Shown here: piece by piece, positions 1-8,380 of the stretch | Position numbering within the stretch: the stretch's first letter is position 1 | Layout of the letters: each line of letters begins with the position of its first letter | Source: Nostoc punctiforme NIES-2108 | GTDB lineage: Bacteria > Cyanobacteriota > Cyanobacteriia > Cyanobacteriales > Nostocaceae | Direction: 5' to 3' | DNA length: 44,699 bases | Assembly: GCA_003326195.1 (NCBI GenBank) | Contig: LXQE01000151.1 | Span: 1-44,699, forward strand | The notes under the pieces: model-generated | The model's database searches: none | Told to the model about the DNA's origin: nothing | Seen by the model: only the letters and a program-made list of their open reading frames with translations | Position numbers and translations under genes: made by a program

Positions 1-11
1 ATACCAATTCT

Positions 12-1105
12 CTATGAAGATGCATAGAATAAAGCTTCATGAAAGAGAGCTTCGAGGATAAAATCATAACTTGTCAAAGAGGAGATTACGAGAGAGGATA
101 TTTGAGCTAGCTCGTGTTCAATCCGTTGGCGCAGTTCTTGTAGATTAGAGAAGCTTTCCCCTTTGAACTGGCGTTTAATAAACTGCCATAATCGCTCAAT
201 TGGATTAAGCTGAGGGCTATGAGCAGGTTGAAAGATCGGGATGAGATTTTCAGGCCAAGACAGCGCTAAAGCTTGATGTGCAGATGCTTGATCCATTTGC
301 ATCAGTGCGATATCATTACCCAGTTGTTGGGATAGGACATCAAGAAATTTCTGAAAGTTCTCACCGTCCAAATGAGGATATTCATGACAAAAATGCCATC
401 CTGTCAATGGTTCAACTACCCCATACAACCAGAATGCCTCTCTTGGCCACTGTACAGTGACTATAGGTTTGACACCACGAGCCGTAATCACTCGCCCGGT
501 TTCCGTTTTCAACCCTAGTCTAGTCTCATCCTGACAGAGGTAACGTAGTCGCTTTCCTTGACCTAAAAGGTTTTGAAAGCTAACAAGGGCGTGAGGAATG
601 TTTTTTTAAACAGGTTGACAGCCTGTTCATCCTGCTGTTTGCTTACAGGTCGAGGTATTTTGAGTTTCGCCTGGAGTTGATAGTGTACCAAACGATATAC
701 CGTCTGATATTTGACTTCTAAATCAAATTCCTGCTTGAGCCACTCTACAATTTCCCCATAGCTGCTGAACCCTTCGGGACATTTGAGTTTCTCCTCCAAC
801 TGCGTAGGCGCAGCCCGCCGCAGGCATCGCATTTCTCCTTGAATCTTCGGAGTTGCTCCAGGAGAAGCTTTGACCTCTAATAGTTTCGCTAGTCCCCCTT
901 GTCGATACTTTTGCAACCAGCGTGTTACCGTTGAGCCATCTCTGCCCAACATGCGGCTTAGTTCCTGATGCTGTGTTGCTTGTCCTGTTTTTATCCACCA
1001 CAGCATTTGCAACCGTTCTTTCTCAAAAGCAGTCCGAGCCTTCTTGAGACTTTTAGACAAATATTCAGCGCTCTCACTGATTTCTAAGTTAAAAGGGCGT
1101 CCCAT
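12..1105 (-). CDS. IS630-family transposase, two frames joined at an A7 run
   Basis: Cuts and joins the element at its ends. The N-terminal part (1105 down to about 607) has helix-turn-helix segments typical of IS630 (SRMLGRDGSTVTRWLQKYR). The C-terminal part has the DDE catalytic residues: D in CQDETRLGL, D in LMQMDQASAH, and E in NPIERLWQFIK. The first frame ends at 563, but a -1 shift at a run of seven A (plus-strand T run at 601-607) restores an uninterrupted IS630 protein through to 12. Slippage-mediated frameshifting is known for some IS families; a simple inactivating indel is the alternative. About ten residues (MRCLRRAAPT) are encoded by a dispersed genomic repeat at 802-830 and look inserted. 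Confidence 0.82.
802..830. repeat. Dispersed 29-bp GC-rich repeat inside the transposase gene
   Basis: This 29-base unit begins GCGTAGGCG and ends CATCGC. It matches 4150-4178 at all but about four positions, and related words (GCGTAG, GCAAGC) recur in other intergenic repeats of the window. Here it lies in frame inside the transposase reading frame and adds about ten residues. Confidence 0.7.
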
Positions 1106-1196
1106 TGCTTGCCAAGCAGTGTTTAATTTTTCCTATCACCCTATTCTACAGTTCTATGCACCCTCATATAGAATTGGTATTATAACAATTTTGTAT

Positions 1197-1494
1197 GTTT
1201 CGCTAGTCCCCCTTGTCGATACTTTTGCAACCAGCGTGTTACCGTTGAGCCATCTCTGCCCAACATGCGGCTTAGTTCCTGATGCTGTGTTGCTTGTCCT
1301 GTTTTTATCCACCACAGCATTTGCAACCGTTCTTTCTCAAAAGCAGTCCGAGCCTTCTTGAGACTTTTAGACAAATATTCAGCGCTCTCACTGATTTCTA
1401 AGTTAAAAGGGCGTCCCATTGCTTGCCAAGCAGTGTTTAATTTTTCCTATCACCCTATTCTACAGTTCTATGCACCCTCATATAGAATTGGTAT
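1197..1494 (-). mobile_element. Truncated second copy of the same IS630 element
   Basis: Bases 1197-1494 repeat 883-1180 at a constant offset of 314 bases with no difference that I could see. This copy keeps the transposase start (minus strand from 1419), about 70 N-terminal residues and the right terminal end GAATTGGTAT, and has lost the rest. A TA follows at 1495-1496. Only 16 bases (1181-1196) separate it from the complete copy. It cannot encode an active transposase; its end could still be recognised in trans. Confidence 0.88.
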
Positions 1495-2245
1495 TACTCA
1501 AAATGGTAATAACTTAGAACTCACCTTTTTGGATGTGGCCTCTAGCAAAGTTATCCTGCAAAACTTCCAATTAGAAAACCTGGATAACTTACCAGCAAAT
1601 GCTTCACGACCCGCTATTGGTAATATCCTGTTTGATGGACAAACCAGCATAACTGACAGTTTTGATGTCTTCAATGCCAACTCAACTCAAACTAATCTCT
1701 TTAACAAGAACACTGTCACCTTCCTCAATGACCTTAACAATAACGTTGCGGGTTTTGACAACTCCAACGATCTAATTAATGGTCAAGGTGGTAACGACAT
1801 CATTAATGGTAATAGTGGTAATGACCTCTTGCGGGGTGGAAAAGGCAATGATACTCTGGTGGGTGGCAGAGACAATGATGTTCTCATCGGTGGTGTAGGT
1901 GCTGACTTTTTCGTTTACAACAGCAATGTTGAGTTTACTAGCACTGTTGTTGGTGTTGATGCGATCGCTGATTTCAACAGTTCTGAAGGTGACAAGATTG
2001 TACTGGATAAGACTACCTTTGGTGCGCTCGCTTCTGCTGCGGGAACAGGTTTTAGTAATCTCAATGATTTTCAAATCACTAATTTAGCGGGGACTAGCAC
2101 GGCAAAAATTGTCTACGATCCCGTGAATGAGCAGTTATTTTACAACCAAAATGGCAGCGTGGCTGGTTTTGGCAGTGGTGGTTTATTTGCAGCTTTAACT
2201 GGTGCGCCAACTCTCACGGCATCAGATTTTGTGTTGCAAGCATAG
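1495..2245 (+). pseudogene. 3' remnant of an RTX (haemolysin-type calcium-binding) protein gene
   Basis: About 250 codons remain open up to the stop at 2243-2245. At roughly 1780-1910 the translation holds nonapeptide calcium-binding repeats (GQGGNDIINGNSGNDLL, GGKGNDTLVGGRDNDVLIGG), followed by the FFVYN and IADFNSSEGDKIVLD segments that usually end these beta-roll domains, and a C-terminal tail ending TASDFVLQA. Such proteins are large, secreted by type I systems and bind calcium in the repeats. The 5' part is replaced by the IS630 copies. An open frame continues upstream to 1358, but only as antisense of the IS, so I treat this as a broken gene. The original protein type (toxin, protease or S-layer) cannot be told. 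Confidence 0.8.
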
Positions 2246-2405
2246 TTTGCCCAAAACGGAGTTCCAAAAAGAACCAGATTAAAGATTTGGCTAATGGTTG
2301 TTGACTCTGTAGCTTTCAGGCTGATAAGTGGGAATTTTAGGAAAAGGGCAAACTCTCGAAAACTGAATTAGCACAGTAGTCAACACTTGAGGTATTGAGT
2401 AAGGA

Positions 2406-4091
2406 ATGAAAATTAGTCAAAAATTAATTTTGGGTACTCTAGGAATGGCTACTCTCTCAGGAATTATTGGTGCGATTAGTGCTAATCAACAATTGAATAT
2501 AGCTAAGTATCTTGCTCAACAAGAAGCCGAAGAAGTTGCTGGACTACTGGGATATTTTGTCAGTTACGATCTTGAAAAGCACGAAATGCGATCGCAAGAT
2601 CAGATGCTAGCCCATCTGCAAGAGCATGTCCAATCGCTACACAAGCAACGTCAGCGCGATCTGGAGATTGTAGACCGTAATAAAATCATTCTGGCAGATG
2701 TAGTTGCGGAAGATATCGGTACGCGATTAGATCACGATCGCAATAATGAAGTTGGTCAAACTATTCAAGATGGGATACCCAGAACCTATATTGAGACCAG
2801 TCCTGAATACCCAAATGGAATTCACTTGATTGCTGTTGCTTTTAAAACTAGCAAGGGTGAAACAATGGGTGCAGTAATTTTGGAGTATACACCACTTTAT
2901 AAAGCAGCACTAGCAATAGCCCATAAAAATATTTTTGTCACGTCTGTCATCAGTTCGGGATGTGGTATTTTTGCATTATTAGTAGGTTATCTGGTCTCCA
3001 AAACGATCTCAAAACCGATTAAAAAACTCCAGCAAGCTGTGATGAATCTGGCTGAAGGTAAGCTGGATACCAGAGTTAATATTAGCTCTCACGATGAGAT
3101 TGGCGAGTTAGCTACCTCGTTCAACAAAATGGCAGACGATCTCCAATATTCTAGAGGTGAGTTGGTCAATGCTAATGAACAATTACGAGACGAAATTAGC
3201 GAGCGCCTACAGGCAGAAGCAGAACTTCAACAAGTTCTGAAACACCTGAAAAAAACCCAAATGCAATTAATTCAATCGGAAAAAATGTCGAGTCTGGGTC
3301 AACTAGTGGCAGGAGTTGCCCATGAAATCAACAATCCAGTTAATTTTATCTACGGCAACCTGCAACACACTGATGATTACACTCAACAGTTGCTGCTGTT
3401 AATTAAGCTATATCAAAATTATTATCCTAACCCAGAGCCAGAAATTAAAAATGCTAACGCAGAAGCAGATATTGAGTACCTAACAGAAGATTTGCCTAAG
3501 ATGTTAACCTCAATGAAGATGGGGGCTAAACGCATTCGGGAAATTGTTCTCAGTCTCCGAATTTTCTCTCGTTTGGATGAAGCTGAGTTCAAAACAGCTG
3601 ATCTCCATGAAGGAATCGACAGTACTCTGTTAATTTTGCAACACCGTCTAAAGCTACAAAATAATCGCCCTGAAATTAAAGTGGTTAAAGAATATGGTGC
3701 AATACCTCAAATCCAGTGTTTTGCAGGGCAACTGAATCAGGTATTTATGAACCTCTTGGCAAATGCAATCGATGCTTTAGAAGATTGTTTCCAAAAAGAA
3801 CTTTGTCCAAATCCCTTGATTCGCATTTCTTCTGAACAGGTAAATGAAAATGTAATTATTCGGATTGCTGATAATGGAGTAGGAATTCCCCAAGAAATCC
3901 AGTCGCGTTTATTTGACCCTTTTTTCACCACGAAAGCAGTTGGGAAGGGGACTGGCATGGGTCTATCAATAAGTTACCAGATAATTACTGACAAGCATGG
4001 TGGATCTTTGCAATGTATTTCATCACCGGGACAAGGTGCAGAGTTTGTAATTACAATCCCAATTCGAGTAGCGAAAGCAGCACAATCATAG
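2406..4091 (+). CDS. Membrane sensor histidine kinase with HAMP domain
   Basis: 561 residues. A first membrane helix (about 7-26) and a second (about 175-198) bracket a periplasmic sensing segment of about 150 residues with no recognised domain. A HAMP linker (about 196-248, with DEIGELATSFNKMADDL) leads into a coiled coil (residues about 255-290). The H-box SLGQLVAGVAHEINNP places the phosphorylated histidine at H306. The ATPase region has an N-box (NLLANAIDAL, about 450), G1 (IADNGVGIP), F-box (FDPFFTTK) and G2 (GKGTGMGLSIS), so it should be catalytically active. No response regulator gene is adjacent, so the partner is unknown. An AAGGA lies directly against the ATG. The signal sensed cannot be inferred. 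Confidence 0.92.
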   Translation: MKISQKLILGTLGMATLSGIIGAISANQQLNIAKYLAQQEAEEVAGLLGYFVSYDLEKHEMRSQDQMLAHLQEHVQSLHKQRQRDLEIVDRNKIILADVVAEDIGTRLDHDRNNEVGQTIQDGIPRTYIETSPEYPNGIHLIAVAFKTSKGETMGAVILEYTPLYKAALAIAHKNIFVTSVISSGCGIFALLVGYLVSKTISKPIKKLQQAVMNLAEGKLDTRVNISSHDEIGELATSFNKMADDLQYSRGELVNANEQLRDEISERLQAEAELQQVLKHLKKTQMQLIQSEKMSSLGQLVAGVAHEINNPVNFIYGNLQHTDDYTQQLLLLIKLYQNYYPNPEPEIKNANAEADIEYLTEDLPKMLTSMKMGAKRIREIVLSLRIFSRLDEAEFKTADLHEGIDSTLLILQHRLKLQNNRPEIKVVKEYGAIPQIQCFAGQLNQVFMNLLANAIDALEDCFQKELCPNPLIRISSEQVNENVIIRIADNGVGIPQEIQSRLFDPFFTTKAVGKGTGMGLSISYQIITDKHGGSLQCISSPGQGAEFVITIPIRVAKAAQS

Positions 4092-4149
4092 TCGGCGATC
4101 GCCAGGCCTATCGGTAAAAGTCAGTGCCAATGTTTTTCAGCCCCTAAGT

Positions 4150-4178
4150 GCGTAGGCGTAGCCCGTCGTAGACATCGC
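4150..4178. repeat. Dispersed 29-bp GC-rich repeat
   Basis: Second copy of the 29-base unit also found at 802-830. It sits in the 224-bp gap between the two histidine kinase genes. The rest of that gap (4092-4315) shows no gene. Confidence 0.65.
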
Positions 4179-4315
4179 AGTTAGAGGGGAATTTCCCCTG
4201 AATTGTTCGGTTCTACCACTGTCATCAGTATACAAATAGCTATAACCTCTTAGATAGTAGTGAAATGTCTAACTTAGACGCTGTTAGTCGCTCTTGAATT
4301 AAGGGGTGAAAGCCT

Positions 4316-5797
4316 GTGTACCAATGGATATTGCCAAGCCTGAGCGAAATCTTGGCTGAAAATCAATCAAGTGTGGCAGAATGTTCACCTGCTAAAGCAG
4401 AGCAGCAGTGGCGTATCAGCCTCGCAGCGACAGAACATTTGCTATTAAATACTTTAGCAGACCCTTCAGTTAACACAACCCAAGGATTAGTTTTAACTGC
4501 ACCAGCACCCTTATTTAGTCAACCAAAATTGACTCAAAGTTTACAAACAGTAACTTTTACAGCAAAACCATTTAACCCTTTGGCGCTGATGCCATTTCAG
4601 ATGCCGGGTGCAATCGCGTCTGTAAATGAAGAGATTGCTCCCCATGAATCGGTACTTCCTTTACTACCTGCCGATCCTCTAGGTGCAGAACAGTTTTGCT
4701 TAGTTTTTACAGATAAATTTAGATTAGTGCTGGTTTTAGCAACCCACAAAAACGGTAAAAAAACTTTTTCATTTTCTTTTGAGCCAGAGATAGTGCAGCA
4801 GGCTTGGCGATCGCTAGGGGCACGGGTAATGCTGGCTAATCCAGAGTTCTTCGCCCGCTTGGACGCATTAGTAGAACAGTATTCTCCGGTAGCACCAGAC
4901 TACCGCATGATGATTCACTTTAGCCAGTTGTTGCTTCAAGAATTAACAGAACCAGAAGAGACTAGAGACTCTTTACTAGGGACTGGGGAAGAAGTAGGGG
5001 AGCAGGGGAGCAGAGGAGCAGTGGAGCAGGGGAGAAGAGTTTTCCCCAATCCCCAATCCCCAAATCCTGATGTAGAATTGCTCCAAGCCTTTGCTCACGA
5101 AGTTCGCACACCTTTAACAACTATTCGCACCATGACTCGTCTGCTATTAAAGCGGCGAGACTTAGATGCTAGCGTCATCAATCGCTTAAAAATTATCGAT
5201 CACGAGTGTACCGAGCAAATTGACCGTATGGAATTGCTGTTTAAGGCCGCAGAACTAGAAACTACTGCCTCAGCAAAATCGTCAAAGACTCAACTCACAC
5301 CGATGTCTTTAGATCAAGTGTTGCAGCAGAGTATTCCTCGTTGGGAACAAGCTGCGCATCGGCGGAACTTAACTTTAAATGTTGTTTTACCCCAACAATT
5401 ACCAACAGTGGTAAGCAATCCCACCATGTTGGATCAGGTTCTCACTGGTTTGATGGAAAATTTTACTCGCAGCTTACCCGCTGGCAGCCATATTCAAGTA
5501 CAAGTTATCCCAGCTGGAGATCAACTGAAGTTACAATTATCGCCTGAATTCCGGTGCAAAGATTCAAATAAAGCCACTACATCTGCAACACCACCAATTC
5601 GCAAGGCTCTAGGTCAACTACTAATGTTCCAACCAGAAACAGGTACGATTAGTTTGAATATCGCTGCAACCAAGCATTTGTTTCAGGCGATCGGTGGCAA
5701 ACTAATTGTGCGTCAACGTCCACACTATGGGGAAGTGATGACGATTTTCCTGCCTTTAGAAGTTAGCACTAAACAGAAACCGATAGTCACGAATTAG
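4316..5797 (+). CDS. Cytoplasmic histidine kinase-like protein with a poorly conserved ATPase domain
   Basis: 493 residues from a GTG start; no membrane helices. The N-terminal ~210 residues are an unrecognised sensory region. A clear H-box (LLQAFAHEVRTPLTTIRTM) puts the phospho-histidine at H261. The ATPase half keeps an N-box-like stretch (MLDQVLTGLMENFTRSLPAG, N replaced in part) and an end motif (ATKHLFQAIGGKL), but I cannot find a standard DxGxG G1 box; the corresponding region reads LKLQLSPEF. ATP use may therefore be altered. Residues about 218-251 are low-complexity and encoded by purine-rich heptad repeats of the type otherwise seen between genes in this window. The signal and partner are unknown. 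Confidence 0.82.
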   Translation: MYQWILPSLSEILAENQSSVAECSPAKAEQQWRISLAATEHLLLNTLADPSVNTTQGLVLTAPAPLFSQPKLTQSLQTVTFTAKPFNPLALMPFQMPGAIASVNEEIAPHESVLPLLPADPLGAEQFCLVFTDKFRLVLVLATHKNGKKTFSFSFEPEIVQQAWRSLGARVMLANPEFFARLDALVEQYSPVAPDYRMMIHFSQLLLQELTEPEETRDSLLGTGEEVGEQGSRGAVEQGRRVFPNPQSPNPDVELLQAFAHEVRTPLTTIRTMTRLLLKRRDLDASVINRLKIIDHECTEQIDRMELLFKAAELETTASAKSSKTQLTPMSLDQVLQQSIPRWEQAAHRRNLTLNVVLPQQLPTVVSNPTMLDQVLTGLMENFTRSLPAGSHIQVQVIPAGDQLKLQLSPEFRCKDSNKATTSATPPIRKALGQLLMFQPETGTISLNIAATKHLFQAIGGKLIVRQRPHYGEVMTIFLPLEVSTKQKPIVTN

Positions 5798-5929
5798 AGA
5801 TATAGCCATCCTAAATGAGATTGTGAAAATTTTTGTTATGGTCGTCCTTGGTCATTTGTTCTTTGTCATTGGTGACTATAAAGCAATACAGTTCAGTTAA
5901 GCATTTCTTTCTTCTCTTTGCGTCCTTCT

Positions 5930-6015
5930 CTTCGAGACGCTGCGCGTTGGCAGAGCCTCTCGCAGAGAAGGCGTCCTTGGCGGTAGCCTGCGGCAAGCCG
6001 CTTTGCGTCTACGTT
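5930..6015. repeat. GC-rich palindromic repeat cluster in the 286-bp convergent gap
   Basis: The gap 5798-6083 lies between two convergent genes. Its middle holds GC-rich repeat words (GAGACGCTGCGCGTTGGC, CTTGGCGGTAGCCTGCGG, CAAGCCGCTTTGCG) that recur around 13940, 21550-21650 and 43500. No gene or clear terminator is visible in the gap. Confidence 0.5.
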
Positions 6016-6083
6016 AAAAAAATTGACTTTTACAAAGATTTTTAGGCTTAACTGAACCGTATTGGACTATAAAGGACAAATGA

Positions 6084-7325
6084 CTAATGACATGAAACAA
6101 AGTACTTTTCCACGCATCTAACAAATATTTCCACACCCATTGCCAAGGCGGTTTCGTCAAAATCAAACCGGGGATGATGATGGGGATATGCTAAGTCTTT
6201 CGCGGGATTAGCAGAACCGAGAAAAAAATAACAACCAGGAACCTCTTCTAAGAAAAATGACATATCTTCAGCCGCCATAGTTTGGCATTCTGGCACAATA
6301 CCCACAGGAGTTTCTACCACTTCTTCTGCTACAGATCGCACTAGTTCTGCTATTTTAATATCATTAATTACTGGTGGATAAAGTGACCAATATTCTAAGT
6401 CATAATTTGCACCATAACTCTGACAAATTCCAGCAATAATTTGCTCGACACGCTGGTTAAAAAAGCCTTTCAAACTAGGATTAAAATACCTGACAGTAGC
6501 ACTCATTCTCGCTGTATCAGCAATTACATTGCGTTTAGTTCCAGCGTGAAGTTCTCCCACTGTCACTACTGCTGAATCAATGGGATTAACATTCCGAGCG
6601 ACAATAGTTTGCAAGGCATTTACAACTTGGGCGGCAACAACAACGGAATCAACAGTTTGATGAGGTAGTGCGCCATGTCCACCTTTGCCCAAAATTGTGC
6701 AGTTAAAGCACTCCACTGCTGCCATCAATGCGCCAGCCCGCACACCCACTGTTCCTAAAGGCAAATTATTCCACAAGTGCAAACCAATAATCGCGTCAAC
6801 ATCAGGATTTTTCAGGACTCCAGCTTCAATCATCGGCTTTGCGCCTCCTGGTGATTCTTCCGCTGGCTGAAAGATAATTTTCACAACACCGGAGAAGTCT
6901 TGGCGATGCTGCTGGAGATAATAAGCTGTACCTAAAGCGATCGCTGTATGTCCATCATGTCCACAAGCGTGCATCACTCCACTATGCTGCGATTTGTACG
7001 GTACTTCGTTGAGTTCTTGGATTGGCAAAGCATCCATATCCGCGCGAATCGCTAAAACTTTTGGATTTTGGATTGTTTCTGAAACTTCCCCTTTTCCTTT
7101 GATGGTGGCAACAATGCCAGTGTGGGCAATGCCAATTTGATGCTCAATTCCCCATTCTTGCAGCTTTTGTGATACAAACTCAGCAGTCAGTTTTTCTTGA
7201 AAACCCAACTCTGGTTGTTGATGCAATCGCCGCCGCCACTCTACTAATTGCGGTTGCAATGAGCGAATCGAAAGTCGGATGCGAGATAGATCAACCGAAG
7301 AAGGATTGGGAAAGGTGGAAACCAT
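6084..7325 (-). CDS. M20-family amidohydrolase (N-acyl amino acid/hippurate hydrolase type)
   Basis: 413 residues, the usual length for M20D metallopeptidases that cleave N-acylated amino acids such as hippurate or auxin conjugates. The metal-binding segment HACGHDGH is at residues 119-126, with PAEESPGGAKPM following (E156-E157 include the general base and a ligand). Further family motifs are GGHGALPHQTVD, RNVNP and, near the C-terminus, MAAEDMSFFLEEVPG. No signal peptide, so cytoplasmic. It stands alone, convergent with the kinase gene. The substrate is not predictable from sequence; turnover of N-acyl amino acids is the safest guess. The ATG at 7325 gives the family N-terminus. Confidence 0.9.
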   Translation of the reverse strand: MVSTFPNPSSVDLSRIRLSIRSLQPQLVEWRRRLHQQPELGFQEKLTAEFVSQKLQEWGIEHQIGIAHTGIVATIKGKGEVSETIQNPKVLAIRADMDALPIQELNEVPYKSQHSGVMHACGHDGHTAIALGTAYYLQQHRQDFSGVVKIIFQPAEESPGGAKPMIEAGVLKNPDVDAIIGLHLWNNLPLGTVGVRAGALMAAVECFNCTILGKGGHGALPHQTVDSVVVAAQVVNALQTIVARNVNPIDSAVVTVGELHAGTKRNVIADTARMSATVRYFNPSLKGFFNQRVEQIIAGICQSYGANYDLEYWSLYPPVINDIKIAELVRSVAEEVVETPVGIVPECQTMAAEDMSFFLEEVPGCYFFLGSANPAKDLAYPHHHPRFDFDETALAMGVEIFVRCVEKYFVSCH

Positions 7326-7355
7326 TATGAAGACAAACTAGTTTAAGTACAGCTA

Positions 7356-7470
7356 ATACCAATTTGAAAAAGAATGCAACATATTATAAGATTCGTCGCC
7401 AAACCTTCCCAAGGCATCGGGGTAGGTGCGCATCAGTGGATCATGTCGCAAAAATTTTTTGAATTGGTAT
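7356..7470. mobile_element. 115-bp MITE with ATACCAATT ends and TA duplication
   Basis: The ends are ATACCAATTTGAAAAAG (from 7356) and its imperfect inverted match ending GAATTGGTAT at 7470. TA dinucleotides flank it at 7354-7355 and 7471-7472. The outer ten bases equal the ends of the IS630 element at 1-1180 (nine or ten of ten), but the interiors differ. It has no reading frame. The remaining intergenic bases up to 7555 show nothing more. Confidence 0.72.
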
Positions 7471-7555
7471 TACTGAGATTATTTTCCTAGTTTAACGTGA
7501 CTTAGATAAGTCTTCAGTAACGAGGTACTCAGCACTGAGTGCGGTCAAAGAGTCT

Positions 7556-8302
7556 CTAGTTGATGGCTGTTAATTTTCTCTCTAGGTCAAATAAAAAGCC
7601 GTGGATATACTCTTCAGTCCATTCGGCACCATAGAAGCGTTTAAACATTCCTCGTGCTGGGTCTTTTTCAGCCCGATATCGCAGGTATCGCAGTTGGGCT
7701 TGCTCAATGGCTACTAAATTTTGGGAATCTGTTACAGGTTCTGCCTGCTCTACGAAATCGAGATAAGCTTTCAAATAGTCTTTGAAAGCAGCAAACACCT
7801 GAGTTTCTACTACAGCCGTTTCTTGGGGACGAGTCCACAAAAAAGCAGGAGAGAAGAAAGGCTGTGCTTCTTCGGGAAAATCTCCTCCCCAAGTTAGATT
7901 TTGTTGATGGGTGTGGAAAATGGGCAGAATTGGTTCGGTATATTTCGCCTGATATGCTAAATCATCCCGAAATAGCGGCTGCATATCCAAAGCAATTAGA
8001 TGTCCTCCTGGCAATGTCACCAAATCTGCCCCAAAAAAGGGCAAATCGTAGTTGAGGCGCGGAAAAATCACAAAATTCAGCACTTGCAGCGAATTGCCGC
8101 CCTGTACGTGAGCTGCCCGAATCTGCCGCAATTTTGCAGTTTGAAAGGCATAACTGGTGGTGACAACCTCTTCCTGATTCTTTCCCTTGCCCACAACAGC
8201 ACTCTTAGACTCAAACCCAGTGGGGATAGGATAGGGCTGTAAATCCAAACGCGATCGCATATAGGTGATCGCATAATCGAGAAATGGTTGATAAAGCGTC
8301 AC
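7556..8302 (-). CDS. pebB: Phycoerythrobilin:ferredoxin oxidoreductase
   Basis: Reduces 15,16-dihydrobiliverdin to phycoerythrobilin with electrons from ferredoxin, the second step of phycoerythrobilin synthesis. 248 residues. The sequence closely resembles what I know of Nostoc PebB (LDYAITYMRSRLDLQPYPIP near the start; LNFVIFPRLNYDLPFFGADL in the core; PARGMFKRFYGAEWTEEYIH near the end). I chose GTG at 8302: it matches the family N-terminus (V/M-TLYQPFLDY) and has a GGAG at 8312-8315 with 9-base spacing. A longer frame from a TTG at 8323 would add MNLERSE, which is encoded by a dispersed AT-rich repeat. It lies 78 bases downstream of pebA and is probably cotranscribed with it. Confidence 0.95.
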   Translation of the reverse strand: MTLYQPFLDYAITYMRSRLDLQPYPIPTGFESKSAVVGKGKNQEEVVTTSYAFQTAKLRQIRAAHVQGGNSLQVLNFVIFPRLNYDLPFFGADLVTLPGGHLIALDMQPLFRDDLAYQAKYTEPILPIFHTHQQNLTWGGDFPEEAQPFFSPAFLWTRPQETAVVETQVFAAFKDYLKAYLDFVEQAEPVTDSQNLVAIEQAQLRYLRYRAEKDPARGMFKRFYGAEWTEEYIHGFLFDLERKLTAIN

Positions 8303-8345
8303 TTCGCTTCGCTCCAAATTCAAAATTCAAAATTCAAAATTCAAA
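8303..8345 (-). repeat. Repeat-derived translation start region of pebB
   Basis: Several direct copies of GAATTTT run (on the minus strand) into TTTGGAGCGAAGCGAAGTGACG. About 29 bases of this match the sequence upstream of cpeT at 15891-15923. It supplies the Shine-Dalgarno GGAG and the GTG start in both genes. Confidence 0.7.
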
Positions 8346-8380
8346 ATTAATAATCTCCAATGCCCCATACCCAATGATGC

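Larger units (their letters stand above)
1..1180 (-). mobile_element. IS630-family insertion sequence, essentially complete
   Basis: The element is 1180 bp. Its left end begins ATACCAATTC at base 1 and its right end is the inverted match GAATTGGTAT at 1171-1180; the similarity extends about 25 bp inwards with a few mismatches (TATGA and TGCATAGAA are shared). A TA follows at 1181-1182, as expected for the TA target duplication of IS630/Tc1 elements. The left flank is outside the window, so the other TA cannot be checked. It carries one transposase read on the minus strand in two frames. The window starting exactly at the IS boundary suggests a contig edge at a repeat. Confidence 0.88.

Noticed and set aside
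1358..1494. Start of the RTX frame within the IS copy
   Set aside because: This part is the antisense of the transposase gene, so it is not a natural N-terminus of the RTX protein.
7704..8274. Minus- and plus-strand open frames overlapping pebB
   Set aside because: They are out-of-frame shadows without family features; the pebB frame explains the region fully.
8303..8323. N-terminal extension MNLERSE of pebB
   Set aside because: It is encoded by a dispersed repeat, starts with TTG, and is absent from the family N-terminus; GTG 8302 has a proper GGAG.
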